From contig OV277868.1 of the NCBI GenBank assembly GCA_922989275.2, positions 79,722,216 to 79,786,215 of the forward strand: a stretch of DNA of 64,000 nucleotides, read 5' to 3'. The translations under genes were made by a program, and so were the position numbers. Position 1 is the stretch's first letter; each line of letters starts with the position of its first letter. Under the pieces are notes generated by a model that saw only the letters and a program-made list of their open reading frames with translations, made no database searches and had not been told where the DNA came from. Of the stretch, positions 51,836 to 62,896 are shown in pieces. This stretch comes from Gari tellinella (taxonomy: Eukaryota > Mollusca > Bivalvia > Cardiida > Psammobiidae).

Positions 51836-53175
51836 CAATATTTGTCTCCCGTTGGGTGCAAGTCGTAGAGAGGTAACACTTTACGAGTACCAATGGTCTT
51901 CAACACTGCTGACAATGTCGTAATTGTGTTCATCAATGTAGTCATCTTCACCACTAGTGTCGTTGTCATAATTATATAAAACTGGACGGCGTACCATAGT
52001 GACCAGAAATAAACACAATGTGGTATTAACGCACTAATTTTGTGTCCCGCACATTAATAAGTAGCATAAAATAATTTTTTGCTATTGTAAATCAACATTT
52101 TCAACTATATTGCACAAATTAATTATAAACTGTGTCGTAGTATTAATACGAAACCTCACAACTTTCAGAAAGCACATAAAGTCGATCGACTGATAGATAA
52201 CCAATGCGGTCACATAGCAAATAATGTTGTAGTGTTTCGACTACCTATCTTCCATATACCCATTTACATCCCGTTTTAGGCTCAATTACGAGCAGATAGA
52301 CGGGTACAACTATCCGTAATGCGATATCGTAACTGTATTGCGAATACATCTGTTAGACCTTGGTCTAAAGTTAGAGATACGTTATCGCAGCTATCTTTTA
52401 TGTCGATATGCATATCAAATTGAATGTGTCAAGTCTGTGTTATCCCCTTCTCCCTAAAAATTCAAATGGACTAGATATCTATTTCCAGATCCCAATTTAG
52501 TCTTGTCCATTTGTTTACTATTTGGGGTTGTTTTCTGTAATGCGGAAAAGTATGCGTATAAAACTGAATGTGACAAGGTTATGTTGTTGTGGTTCGCGGG
52601 TCTGCTTATACCCTGTCAGACTTCTTTGAAACCTGGATTAAATTAAATATACCATATGGAGAGTGAAAAATTGTTAAAATAAAAAAAGTTACAGTACCCT
52701 TTTTTTCTGAAAGGACCTTTTGTCGAGAAAAGTTCCTTTTTTTAATAGACAGGAATATTTTCTTTCTGAAATAATATAACTAAATAATTTCTGTACATTC
52801 AAGTAAACTGTATAGAGGCTTTAAGATATTGTGCAAACAAAAATATTTCTTGACATATTTTCTGAAAATATCAATGTTCTAAGAAAATTCAAATTCTGAA
52901 AAATTCAAATTTCAAAAAATCTAGCTGTTTAACATACACTGATTTTAGGCTTATTTGGTAGAAATTACTTAATTCTACTAGTCACAAAAATTTAATGAAA
53001 ATCTACAGTAGACTTTACATTTTATACATGATTTCTAGAAATTCTGACAAAATTTTAACACAACCCGAATTACCTTCCTCGAGTTCAACTTTAAAATGCC
53101 GTCAGCTCTAAATAATACCATACGTCAACCCTGTAATTATGGACCTTTGAATACGGTAGCCTGTAGATCTTTAAA
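51836..53175. other. AT-rich, no gene; one MITE end
   Basis: TTGTCTCCCGTTGGGTGCAA with GTCGTAGAGAGGTAAC (51855-51888) is a right-end remnant of the CTCCCTCTCTACAAC family. The remainder, to 53175, has long A/T tracts and no open frame or repeat I recognise. Confidence 0.5.
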
Positions 53176-53262
53176 GACAGGTGACAAAGGTTATGCATAA
53201 AAGTTCCTTTAGGATCTATCTTTTAGCATTAATTTTGTCATGTGTTAAGCTGCCATCTGCCA
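53176..53262. repeat. Diverged GCTCC-type hairpin
   Basis: GACAGGTGACAAAGGTTATG, AAAGTTCCTTTAGGATCT and GTCATGTGTTAAGCTGCCAT keep the outline of the GCTTAAAGC family with many changes. Confidence 0.5.
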
Positions 53263-53429
53263 TATAGGCTATAAATCCTCACAAAGTTTAGCCACTTGAC
53301 TATACTTGCATCTGATATTATTCATTATTAAATTAATGACTAAACATAGACCATCCTTTTATCACTGCGTTATTGATTGACTGGTCAATAACATCGGACA
53401 ATTTGTTTTTTAAAAAAAAAAGTTTGAAG

Positions 53430-53605
53430 CGAGTGGGACTCGTCAATCACTGTACCAACTGCGCTAACAAAGAAGACACTAAACCTTATCGAACTTTTCT
53501 TTATGTAAATTTCCTACTATAAGCACGTGCCGAAAAGAGCATGTGAAAATCATCAGCATTTCCGGAACTCTAAAAGCGGGCCGCCCGCTGTCGAACCACC
53601 TTAAC
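53430..53605 (-). repeat. Dispersed repeat copy 2 and tRNA-like A-box with T-run
   Basis: On the reverse strand, TTAAGGTGGTTCGACAGCGG and GAGTTCCGGAAATGCTGATG match 15211-15310. Further along, GTTAGCGCAGTTGGTACAGT (an A-box) is followed by CACTCGCTTCAAAC and a T9-10 run. No proper B-box or acceptor stem, so not a tRNA gene. Confidence 0.45.
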
Positions 53606-53736
53606 CCGTTTATCCATAGTCTTAGATACCATGAAAGCCTTTATTTAAACCTTAACTGAAGAAATTAGTTCAAATTTCTATAGACATGAATTATGCATCA
53701 TACGAAATAGTATTCCTATATTCTAGCAACTAGTAG

Positions 53737-53811
53737 ATTAAATCAGACTGAAAGTAAAGAATAATGTGCCATAAGGCGCATTCTGCTTTACTTTCAACCT
53801 GCGTTAAGGAC
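53737..53811. repeat. GCGCCTTATGGCGC-like hairpin
   Basis: AATCAGACTGAAAGTAAAGA ... TGTGCCATAAGGCGCATTCT ... TTACTTTCAACCTGCGTTAA. The left arm is more eroded than the right. Nothing else of note to 54050 except a possible GAGGGTCATGATGACCCT palindrome at 53953. Confidence 0.65.
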
Positions 53812-54050
53812 ATGGTCCTGTAACTATCTTCATTGGCGCCATATGACCATAGTACTCGTATGTGTCCTGGTACCATAAAACTCAACTCAATTAACTAAAC
53901 ATTTATCTTCAAAACTGGAAACAAGCTATGGAGTAAATGGTAAAGTAAAACTAGAGGGTCATGATGACCCTGATACGTTCATTTGGCTGGTCCGATAATA
54001 AATTACGACGACGGAGGGAGGCGAAAGAACACGCGAAAAAGAGTATAACA

Positions 54051-54260
54051 ATACAGTTAAACCTCTCTATAACGACCACTAAATTGTATTAATTATTAGG
54101 TGTATTAGATAGGTGACTGCTTAAAGCAATGTGACAGTAAGACGGAAAGCTCCTGTAGGAGCTTTCTGTTTGACAGTCAACATGCTTTAAGCTGTTACCT
54201 GTCTTTTATACAATCAATGAGCCCTCGTTTTAGTGATCGTAATAGAGAGGTTTTACTGTA
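54051..54260. mobile_element. AAACCTCTCTATAACG MITE with GCTCCTGTAGGAGC hairpin
   Basis: Outer repeats CAGTTAAACCTCTCTATAAC (54052) and ATCGTAATAGAGAGGTTTTA (54236) are inverted. The internal hairpin (54105-54213) has arms GACTGCTTAAAGCAATGTGA and its mirror around GCTCCTGTAGGAGC. Same design as 12661-12867. Confidence 0.8.
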
Positions 54261-54388
54261 TCTCCAAATAACACTTGGTGAGCTTAAATGTTATAGACAA
54301 ATATAACATGTTCTTGTTTGGACTTTACAATGAACACCTACTAGTCCGTCAAGTAAATACTAACCCTATTGATTTGTTTCCCATTTGT

Positions 54389-54830
54389 CATTTAACTCCT
54401 TCACTCCTTCACTGCCATGACATCATCTGCTTTAACCCTTTCAACCCTAAATTTCTCTTGTGGATATTTGTAATCCGTTTGGACTCTTCTAGTACAAGTA
54501 TTTTGAACCAGTCTAATGTTACATTTTGGTATGAAAACAAAACCCAATGAAAATATCAAACAGTGCAGATCCTGATCAGTGGGCTCCTATATATGTAATC
54601 AGTATTTCTCTACAGAGGGCTGTTGGGTTGAAATGGTTTTAACAAGTGTCGTCTGTTCGCAAGTTTAGATATAAGGATCATTGATATTCAGTTTTTAATC
54701 TGAGTACAAACATTTTGGAGCCTGATCAGACGACGGGTAACCCGGCGTCTGGTCTGGTTCCAAACTGTTTGCATGGAAAATAATAGTTTAAGGGTAAACG
54801 TTGTTGTTTGGAATGAAAACGTTCTCTACT
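54389..54830. mobile_element. Nested MITEs: TTTCAACCC element inside a CTTCACTGCC element
   Basis: TCCTTCACTGCCATGACATC (54403) opens the outer element, which resumes after 54643 with AGTGTCGTCTGTTCGC and a GACGACGGGTAACCCGGCGT hairpin (54701-54768). Between them CTTTCAACCCTAAATTTCTC ... GTTGGGTTGAAATGG (54436-54643) is a complete relative of 22618-22832. The nesting gives their order of insertion. Confidence 0.65.
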
Positions 54831-54873
54831 GTACTCTGCAAACTGCTAACCTAAACTAACTGGACACGCTACA

Positions 54874-55040
54874 GGGGCCCGTTTCATAAAACTTCGTACT
54901 ACAAAAACGGTCATAAGTCAAACTTTAGTATACATTTAATTCCTGATTTCTTCTTCTAATCCTGTCTTGTGACATCTCTTTGGGGTCGTCTTTTCAAGAC
55001 AGGATTAGATGGAGAAATAAGTAAAAATTGAGACCTTTAG
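54874..55040. mobile_element. GGGGCCCGTTTCATAAAAC palindromic MITE, right arm truncated
   Basis: The left arm is complete from GGGGCCCGTTTCATAAAACT; the mirror begins TTCAAGACAGGATTAGATGG and stops at AATAAGTAAAAATTGAGACC. Confidence 0.75.
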
Positions 55041-55519
55041 AATCTGAATCGATTTGCACCTTATTACAGCAGAAACTGCAGCAAGAATCTCTGGTTAGGC
55101 GAACCACGATAGTAGTATAGGGGTCACTTTGCGGCCACATTCCAATGATGCAATATGATGTATTAGACGACATTCCAGAGCCTGGCGTTATATGACGTAA
55201 CTTGACATACTTTTGGTCGCGTGGGTACTATGGATGGAGCTCATATAAGGACGTCGTGAGTTTTCGTTGATGTCAGGGCGGTCATGTTAGAATCTACGCC
55301 CTGGGGAATAGCCAACCATAATGACTATACAGAACGAATACCTTATTTGGTAAGTATTCGCGGGCATTGAGGGCTTTTCCATACCAGTCACTGGCCATGC
55401 GTTCTCTCCGACGTTCTCAGTTCAAATGACTCACGTATGACAACACCCTATTCAGCACACCAGCGATATAATTTTCTCCGTGCCATACAGTCTCAATAGT
55501 CCCAGTTTTTCCCCTGGCG
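55041..55519. other. Non-coding, nothing recognised
   Basis: GC-richer than its surroundings, with no repeat, hairpin or frame that I can support. Confidence 0.45.
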
Positions 55520-56028
55520 TTATTTGGATTCCACTCTCAATGACGCTGAAAAGCGCGGTTGCAAACAGTTTGGATCCTGATCAGACGCCGCGACACGTGG
55601 CGTCTGATCAGGACCCAAACTGTTTGACACTCTTATCGATATTTATTAAGTCATACAACCTTAAACCTAACTTTGAAAATGTGTCTTGCAGACAACAATA
55701 CTGAAGTAGACGACGATAAAGCGGTGATGGGGTAAAAGTCTCCCGAATAATTTGACCTTGAAGGGTTAACATACATGCAGACGGACAGTACCGGGAATGG
55801 AAATATTAACCATGTCCATGCTGAGTAGGCTACGTACTGACTAAACTTTGCAAACTGGTTGGATCCAAATGACAGCTACGACATTTATATCTGGATCCAG
55901 TCTGTTTGCAACTTATTACAATGTTTCTCTTTCCAAACTGCCTAGTTTAGTTTTGAAAAATAAAGCAGATAACACTTTCAAAGCAGACGACATACTCAGC
56001 ATGGAAAGGATTAATGAAGGGGTTAATT
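55520..56028. mobile_element. Two TTAACCC-type MITEs in a row
   Basis: 55520-55735 has the hairpin GCAAACAGTTTGGATCCTGA ... GGACCCAAACTGTTTG (55561-55626) and ends GTGATGGGGTAAAAG. 55845-56028 has a reduced hairpin (AAACTGGTTGGATCC ... GGATCCAGTCTGTTTGC) and ends GGATTAATGAAGGGGTTAAT. Confidence 0.7.
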
Positions 56029-56273
56029 ATAAGAATAGGTAAATACGGTTCAAAATAAGTATGATATTTATTTTAACAACAAAGTTTCCATATATATTCA
56101 AATTTGAAATTATTTGAACAGTTTTGTTTTTGCTGCGAAACAATATGATAAAGGTCCACAATGCAGGGCTGCCATAAGATGACATGAAAAATACTAAGAT
56201 TTCCAAATTTCCATTTTTCAAGTGCGAATTTACGAATTGTACCTTTACCCATTTGCCTGTTTCTAGTTATGTT

Positions 56274-56371
56274 GACACGTGACTTCTTAAAGCAGGCCGG
56301 AAGTAAAGCAGAATGCGCCTTATGGCGCATTCTGCTTTACTTTCAGCCTGCTTTAAGCTACCATGTTCTAG
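56274..56371. repeat. GCGCCTTATGGCGC hairpin, nearly perfect
   Basis: ACTTCTTAAAGCAGGCCGGA ... GCAGAATGCGCCTTATGGCG ... TTTCAGCCTGCTTTAAGCTA. The variant GGCCGGAAG / CTTTCAGCC differs from GGTTGAAAG / CTTTCAACC in the copy at 14080. Confidence 0.85.
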
Positions 56372-56624
56372 AAAAAAATCCGAAGATTTAGGAAAAATCT
56401 GGAGAAATGGCAGCCCTGACAATGGATACTATTACTACTGTTTTGCATGAACTGTAAGTTGGTCTCTGTGTTTCACCGACAAGATTCAAATGCGAAATGG
56501 TTAACAACAATTGTTACCCCTGACTGATGCCAGAAACTGACAGACAGTGACATGGGTTATTTATCAAAAGTTCGTTTTTATAAAATTACGTCAACGCCTT
56601 GATAGCAGTGGTGATAAGCCATAT

Positions 56625-57289
56625 ACGAGGTGCGTCCGTAAAGTTCGTTGACAGTGCTTGAAAGTCACCAAATCTGAAACATTAGACAAACAAAACGTAT
56701 ACCATGGTGTATATGTAAACAGCGGACGTTTTTGAGTTGTAATGTGTAAAATGGTAGTGTTACGGTTATTTCTTTTTTATTTCTCTGTCTTTTTCCAAAG
56801 ACACTAATAGGCATCCGGGTAAGGTGTCGACGTCGCGATGACGTTACGCTAGACTGGGGAAGCGTCATGTGCTCGCCATAGTAGATTCAGATTTCGATTG
56901 TCGCACGGGAATACTGTTGATCACAGCTTTGCAAAGTATTGTCCTTTCGCTGCGATACACCTTTGGTGACTTTTAATCCACTTGTCCAACACATTCATGT
57001 AAAAGTGTCTGTCAATGGGCTTAAAACCCCTAACAACCCCCTAAACAGGCCTTTTAAACTCTTCACGGTTCTCATGTGGCCCACCTCTGAGTTCACCGCC
57101 TGCTTTAAAAATTAAAGAACGACAAACAGAGGGCTTTGCCGTAGCTTCTAACAACATTTTCGAAATGTCATGGTGTGCTATAATGTGATTAGTGAAGAAA
57201 TGTGACAGTTCATGCATAACAGTTGAAATAACATCCATGGTGCATCTATATATGATACAACACATAAATATTAATAATAGCCCTTTCAT
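56625..57289 (-). pseudogene. Mariner-like transposase C-terminal fragment
   Basis: Reverse-strand reading ending near 56929 gives PIDRHFYMNVLDKWIKSHQR then CIAAKGQYFAKL and a stop, resembling the W...C...G.YF tail of mariner-family transposases. An in-frame TAG lies at 57041. About 300 bp beyond, ACGAGGTGCGTCCGTAAAGT (56627) looks like a mariner-type terminal repeat in the expected position. The catalytic DDD region is not found, so identification is tentative. Confidence 0.4.
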
Positions 57290-57464
57290 CTAACAATTGT
57301 ATTGTGTCACCATAAGTTGTTAGGTGTGGAAGATCTGTTTGACATCCGAACTGATGAACGTGGGTCACAGGTTCGAGGATGGGGACCTTTCTGTCCGCTA
57401 AAATGACTCTCAATAGTGACAGCATCTGAAAGAAATATGAAACATTACATTAGTGTAAGTGTTT

Positions 57465-57685
57465 ACTTCTACTACTACTACTTATAATACTAATACTACT
57501 ACTAATACTAATACTACTACTGTTATCATTATTATCAATATAACATACTACCACTACTACTACAACAACAACTATTTTATCATTATAATAATTATTATAC
57601 TGACACAGCAAGCACTACTACTACTACTACTGTTATCATTACTGTCAATATTACATACTACCACTACTACTATAGTCAAACAACT
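57465..57685 (+). repeat. ACT/TAC microsatellite, imperfect
   Basis: Runs of CTACTACTACT and TAATACTAATACTACTACTA with ATT interruptions; the peptides of T, I and Y across it are artefacts. Confidence 0.9.
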
Positions 57686-57824
57686 AGGTTAGACGTGTCA
57701 CGGGGTCGCCGAGTCCATTTTTAAGGGTTATCAGCATTTCGGATATCCTCGTGGCAATTTTTAAAAGAAAACTTTTAGTTATTTGCACAAACAATAAAGG
57801 TATTAAGTATCGGAAAAATAGCGT

Positions 57825-57842
57825 AGTGGATAAGACGTAGGG
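57825..57842 (+). repeat. Left part of a tRNA-like sequence split by the LINE
   Basis: ATAGCGTAGTGGATAAGACG resembles a tRNA A-box and D-arm. Across the LINE, 62862-62896 continues with GCGGGTTCGAGTCTTGC (B-box, T-stem GCGGG/CTTGC pairing with two G-U) and a T8 run. The pieces rejoin when the LINE and one target copy are removed. Confidence 0.45.
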
Positions 57843-57853
57843 CTAAAAGCAAG
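57843..57853 (+). repeat. Target-site duplication of the LINE, copy 1
   Basis: CTAAAAGCAAG, identical to 62851-62861, flanks the LINE on its 3' side. Confidence 0.9.
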
Positions 57854-58040
57854 AATCAGAATCAGAATACATTTTATTTCGGATTTAAACATACAGTTTA
57901 TCATCCCTATACATTGTACAAAATCAAGATATAATCAAAGTCAAGCAAACCACTTGAAAACATAACAAATCAGAAAGAACATATGTCATATGACATATTT
58001 CATTACGTGGAAGGTAAATTTTGATTAATTACTAAATACT

Positions 58041-61000
58041 TTAAGCAGAAAGAAGGTTGCTGCGTATTTTAAGTGCGCATGTAACGTACTTTACTAGCTT
58101 TGAAATTACAACTTCATTGTTGGAACTTAAAAGCTGAGTCAGTTTTAGCATATTTGGTCTGGTTCGAAAATAATTCGGAATATATCTTTGTCTAATAACT
58201 TTGTACTTCTCACATATAAATATAAAGTGAAACTCGTCTTCAATGTCTCTACTGCCACATACATCACAGTATCTTAGATGCCTTTCTATACGATGTCTAC
58301 CATAACGACCAGTTTCAATTTTCAATTTATGGCAAGAAGTACGTAACTGTGTCACACATTTAAGTTTACTGTATGGTATATTCATGTTTAGATAGTTTTC
58401 ATACTCAAACGAAGTTTTCAAATGTTTGTATATGATAAGACAATGATTGTTTTGCAAAGAATTGTCCCATTCCTGTTGGAAGCAATCAACTAATCTTTGT
58501 TTAAATATACATATAAATACATTTGGAATAACAGAAAGTGGTTCTTCCCATACATGTCCAAAACCATACCTAAATAACAGTTCTTTGATACCTGATGCCC
58601 AATTAGTATGGTTGTTCCTTGCATCTGTCAATACACATTCATATGATTGTCTGATAATATAGTTTTCAGATGTCAATACTTTAAACCAGTATTTTAAGAT
58701 ACGAACATAACGGTTTATATATAGAGGAAATCTCCCAAGTTCACCGTACACTGATGCATTGCTTGCACTGAGTTTAAGTCCTAAGATACGTTTGCAAAAA
58801 CGTAAATGTATGCGTTCTAGCTCTTTACTTTTCGTAAACCCCCATACTTCGGTGGCATAATTTAGAATAGACGCCACAAAAGAGTCAAACAATTGACACT
58901 TCGTTGTTGGTGTAAATGTTAACTCCTTCATGTTGCAAAGTAGAACATTCATTGCTTTTAAGGCTTTACCGGCTAATAATTGAATATTGCTACCAAAGTG
59001 TCCATTACTACCAAAAACAACCCTTAAGTAATTAAAATTATCCTCAATGTCTATGTCTTGTCCTTCATAAGTCCATTTCTCTGTCTGCTGTACACGGCCT
59101 CGACGCCTGAATACCATTACTTTTGTCTTGTCCACATTGACTTTTAACCCCCATCTGTCACAATAAGTCTTAATATGGTCTAAACTACACTGCATATCTT
59201 CCACAGAATCCGCAAAAACAACCATATCATCAGCATACAACATGAGTATCAATGTAAGATCCCCTATCGAAAGACCATTTATAGTATTTGACTGTAAATA
59301 GGGCTCAATGTCCTCGATAAAAAGAGACCAAAACATCGGTGAACATATATCCCCTTGCTTCAATCCAACAGCAATGTTGATAAAATCTGAATATTGGTTA
59401 CAATGTTTGATACGACACCGAACATACTCATACATTGACCTTATTATACGTAAGAGTTTACCATTGATGCCTGTTTTAGACAACTTAAACCATAAGGCAT
59501 TCCTGTACACACTGTCGAAACATTTGTTCATGTCAATGAAGGTACAATATAATCTTTTTCCATTACTAAGCATATGATTTATAAGCGAGTTCAGACAAAA
59601 TATCGCATCTGTTGTTGAGAACCCCTTCCTGAAACCAAACTGTGCCTCAGAAATAACAGTATTATTATCACACCAAGTAGTAATACGCTTATTTATAATT
59701 GAAGTAAATATCTTAGCAAGGCAGCTAACAAGAGTTATTCCCCTATAATTGTTTGGGTCATTTTCATTACCTTTTTTGTATAAAGGAATAATAATACCTT
59801 CCATCCAAGAGGTAGGGAAATGACCGGATTCAAAAATTAAATTAAAAAGATCTGCAATATGTGCAGATAAAACATCGACTGTTTCAATGAAATACTCGTT
59901 TATTAACTCATCAGCTGACCCTGCTTTATTTTTCTTTAAACCATTGATAGCTGTAACAACTTTTTGCACAGTGATTTCATTGTCCAGTTCAGCGTATTCG
60001 GTTTCATTTAATACAGTTTGCGAACAAAATCGTTCCGACTCTTCGTCAGTAACAATATTAATTTCGTCCGTTAAGGTCTGAAAATAGTCTCTGAATTGCC
60101 CTACATCTATGTTATCACCTTTCTTAGATTTCTGTCCAATAAAATATTTCCAAAACTCTTTTGGTTTTTTACTTTTTAATGACTCAATTTCCCTCATTTT
60201 TGAGTATTTATGTCTATTCTTTTTACTTCTGATTAGAAGCTTGTATTTCCGTTTACTTTCAATAAAATTGTGTCTGTTTATTTCACACTTGCTCTGATTA
60301 AATATATTTAGATATTTAATATAGTCTTGTCTAGCTCTTTCACACTCCTCGTCGAACCAGTCTTTTTTCTTTGTCATGGGCAGCTTAACGGCTTTGCCTG
60401 GGTATACCTTAGAGTTCACTGATTGTTTAAATAGAGGTTTAGCAGCATCATTAATCATATCAGAAAAACTTTGGACTATGGTGTCTACACTATTACCGTC
60501 TCTGATCGATTGCCCATTCAACAGTCTGTTAAACCGGGGTAATTCAGCAATAATATTACTCCGGTATTTCTGTCGTTTACTGTCATCCCACTTAATCTTA
60601 TTTGTAACTGAGTCTCCTTTGCCAGAATTGTTTTCGCTGTAAGTGTTATGTGTTGTCACCATAAACTGTAATAGAGCATGGTCTGAAAATGAATTGAAAT
60701 CGTGTATTTCCATCGACTTTAAAGAATTGCAATCTTCTTGTCGGCATAACAAATAGTCAATAACGGAACAACCTGAATGGCCACAGTAGGTGTAATCGCC
60801 GGTTGGTTCTAGTCTACCATTACAGATGCGTAACTCTGTACTCTTACACAGGTCCAGTAACTGCAGTCCTTGTCTATTGTGCTGCTTATCCATTGATGTA
60901 CGCGCTAGTCTTATATCAGGAACATAGAAAATGCCGTCTGTTGCTACATTTTGATTATCAAAATCTATAAAGTCGTGTTTTAACCCTACTCTTCCATTCA

Positions 61001-61475
61001 TGTCCCCTGCAACAAAAACTTTTCCCAGTTGTTTATACTTTGTCACATCATTTTCTAAAGTTTCAAATAAATTGCAGTTAACAACTTTGTAAGCTGGCGA
61101 ATCCTCGCCCCATATATACACGATGCCCAAATATATGTCTTCATCTGTTTGGAAATAACCACTATCTAATCTAACCCAAATAATCGTATCATAATGCTTA
61201 TTTACAATGGTTATGCCATTAGCGATTGTTGATTTACAGTATAACACTATACCCCCATTGTTACGCCGCGCTCGCCTATGCTGAAAGTTTCGAAAGAAAT
61301 TAAACGCCTTGTATCCTTCTACTTCGATATTACTTTTACTGTTTGTCCATGATTATAGCAAAAATAGCATATCAAAAGAAGCTATTATGTTACTGAACTC
61401 TTCGTCTTCTAACTTGTCTCGTGTTAAGCCATTACAGTTCCAAACCCCTATTTTAACTTCACCCTCCTGTACATC
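58041..61475 (-). CDS. LINE ORF2: AP-endonuclease and reverse transcriptase
   Basis: The frame opens directly after the ORF1 stop with VKIGVWNCNGLT, the endonuclease N-terminus, and is broken once by TAA at 61353-61355. From the first downstream Met (61247) it is open for 1068 codons. Endonuclease motifs are GDMNGR (residues 81-86) and FSDHALLQF (187-195). RT motifs are NNYRGITLVS (499), EAQFGFRKGFSTTDAIF (534), FIDMNKCFDSV (570), GLKQGDICSPMFW (628) and the catalytic YADD (671-674). The C-terminal zinc region is YCDVCGSRDIEDEFHFIFIC. No RNase H. It would nick the target and prime reverse transcription in cis. The small fragment at 37448 carries the same C-terminal domain. Confidence 0.9.
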
Positions 61476-62711
61476 CTACTCAACTTTACCATATTTGCCG
61501 TCTGTGTACACTTTGCCCTCGACAATTAGTATGTTGTAACTTAAGTACGCGTCTTTGCTATCCTTTCTTGCCGCTATCATGATTGGAATCAACTTTTTCC
61601 TCTGACTTATAATTTCTGGTGGATATTGATCATGAATGAAGTGACCTGTAGCCCTTGTATCAAGATTTTTTCTGAAACTTTTCACCACATCTTTCTCCTT
61701 TACATCTTTGAATACTACAACAACGCTCCTTTTCTTATCCCGTTTGCGTTCACCAAATCTTCTTACTCGCTCAAATTGGAGAGTGTCAACTCGTGCCTCT
61801 GGGATCTTCATATCGTTTTACAAAAAGTCACGCACTGCCGTTTCCGTTTCTGCTTCAGTTTCATGTTCATTTGTACTTTTCTCTGCTATACCCCATATTA
61901 TCAAATTGGTAATCATCGCTTTTGATTGTATATTGTTTAATGTCTCCTTTATGCCAGCGTTTTCTTTTCTCAATTGTTTCAATTCATCTCTGGATGTTTC
62001 AATGTTGAAATCGTTCACTTCAACTTTTTGTTCAAGGGAGGTAACCGTTTCTGTACTCCTAGTAACTCGTTTGTCTAAGTCCGACCACAGTTTGTTCAAC
62101 TTTGTGTCAATGTCTTGCACTTTCTTATCAAGGCTTTCTAATTTTGCCAAGCGATTATTTACTTCATCAAATTTTGAAGTCATGAATTGCATAATGTCTG
62201 CATTTGACACTGACCTTTGATTTGGACTGTTTGATGTCATATTATTCAACGCTGTAGCCGTATTGATCATGTTGTTCATTGGAGAGGTAGAGTTGGAGGC
62301 CATGTGACTCGGCATATTACCTGTAAAGTTCTGACTATTGCACTGATAGTTGGGTGTTTGTGACTGTTGAAACTGTCCCATATTTGCCATTTGCACATAT
62401 TGCGGTGACATATAGTTATTGTTACTCGGCATTTGACCTGACGCCTGCATATTGCACTGATACACTGAATAGGCCTCCGGCGTAGAAAATACACTATTGT
62501 CAAAATAGCTAACCGAGGACGGCGAATGTGTTAACGGATCTTTTCCAATATCAGTTACCTGAGAATCGCTCACCCCCGTCGCTCCGAGCGCTGAGTTCCG
62601 TGTGCTGTTACCTGTCTTAGCCTCTTTGTTCACTCTCGATTTCGAATTTTCACTATTGTTACTGCTATTTTTCCTCTTTTTCCCTTTTTTAGAGTTTTTA
62701 TTCGCCATCAC
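61476..62711 (-). pseudogene. LINE ORF1: nucleic-acid chaperone-like protein, one stop codon
   Basis: Starts MMANKNSKKGKKRKNSSNNS, a basic Lys/Asn/Ser-rich head, followed by a Gln/Met/Asn-rich stretch, a coiled coil (MQFMTSKFDEVNNRLAKLES and onward) and an RRM-like start NLIIWGIAEKS. A TAA at 61818-61820 then interrupts, and the same frame continues with RVDTLQFERVRRFGERKRDK, VVVVFKDVKEKDVVKSF and YPPEIISQRKKLIPIMIAAR, the RRM and C-terminal pattern of L1-type ORF1 proteins, which bind the element RNA. It ends GKYGKVE at TAG 61476-61478. Only one substitution separates the two halves. Confidence 0.8.
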
Positions 62712-62850
62712 ATAATACCACTATGAAAATCCATACTTTACACATATGTCCATATAGTTTCAGTTCCAGATGCTAAATTTAAACTGGTTTAAATAGATAA
62801 AAATGCACCAAGCTGTTTTAACACGACCGTCACGTTTACTTGACCTTGAC

Positions 62851-62896
62851 CTAAAAGCAAGCATGATCGGGAAACATTTTATCAAGCGCGGGTTCG
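62851..62896 (+). repeat. Target-site duplication copy 2 and rest of tRNA-like sequence
   Basis: CTAAAAGCAAG (62851-62861) repeats 57843-57853. CATGATCGGGAAAC, AAGCGCGGGTTCGAGTCTTG and a T8 run follow at 62917, completing the split tRNA-like unit. Confidence 0.6.

Larger units (their letters stand above)
57854..62850 (-). mobile_element. Full-length non-LTR retrotransposon (4997 bp)
   Basis: Bounded by the perfect 11-bp duplication CTAAAAGCAAG. On the reverse strand: a 139-bp leader, ORF1 (62711-61476), ORF2 (61475-58041), and a 187-bp 3' UTR ending in an ATTCTG repeat (TGTATTCTGATTCTGATT). Two-ORF, APE-endonuclease LINE with a Transposase_22-like ORF1 and a C-terminal CxxC zinc region. I do not assign the clade. 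ORF1 and ORF2 share one frame, interrupted only by TAA (61818-61820), TAG (61476-61478) and TAA (61353-61355). Young by its intact duplication, but not able to make full proteins without readthrough. Confidence 0.9.

Noticed and set aside
57459..57692. 77-codon T/I/Y-rich frame
   Set aside because: ACT microsatellite.
58041..61247. LINE ORF2 as a host gene
   Set aside because: Endonuclease, RT and target-site duplication make it a retrotransposon gene.
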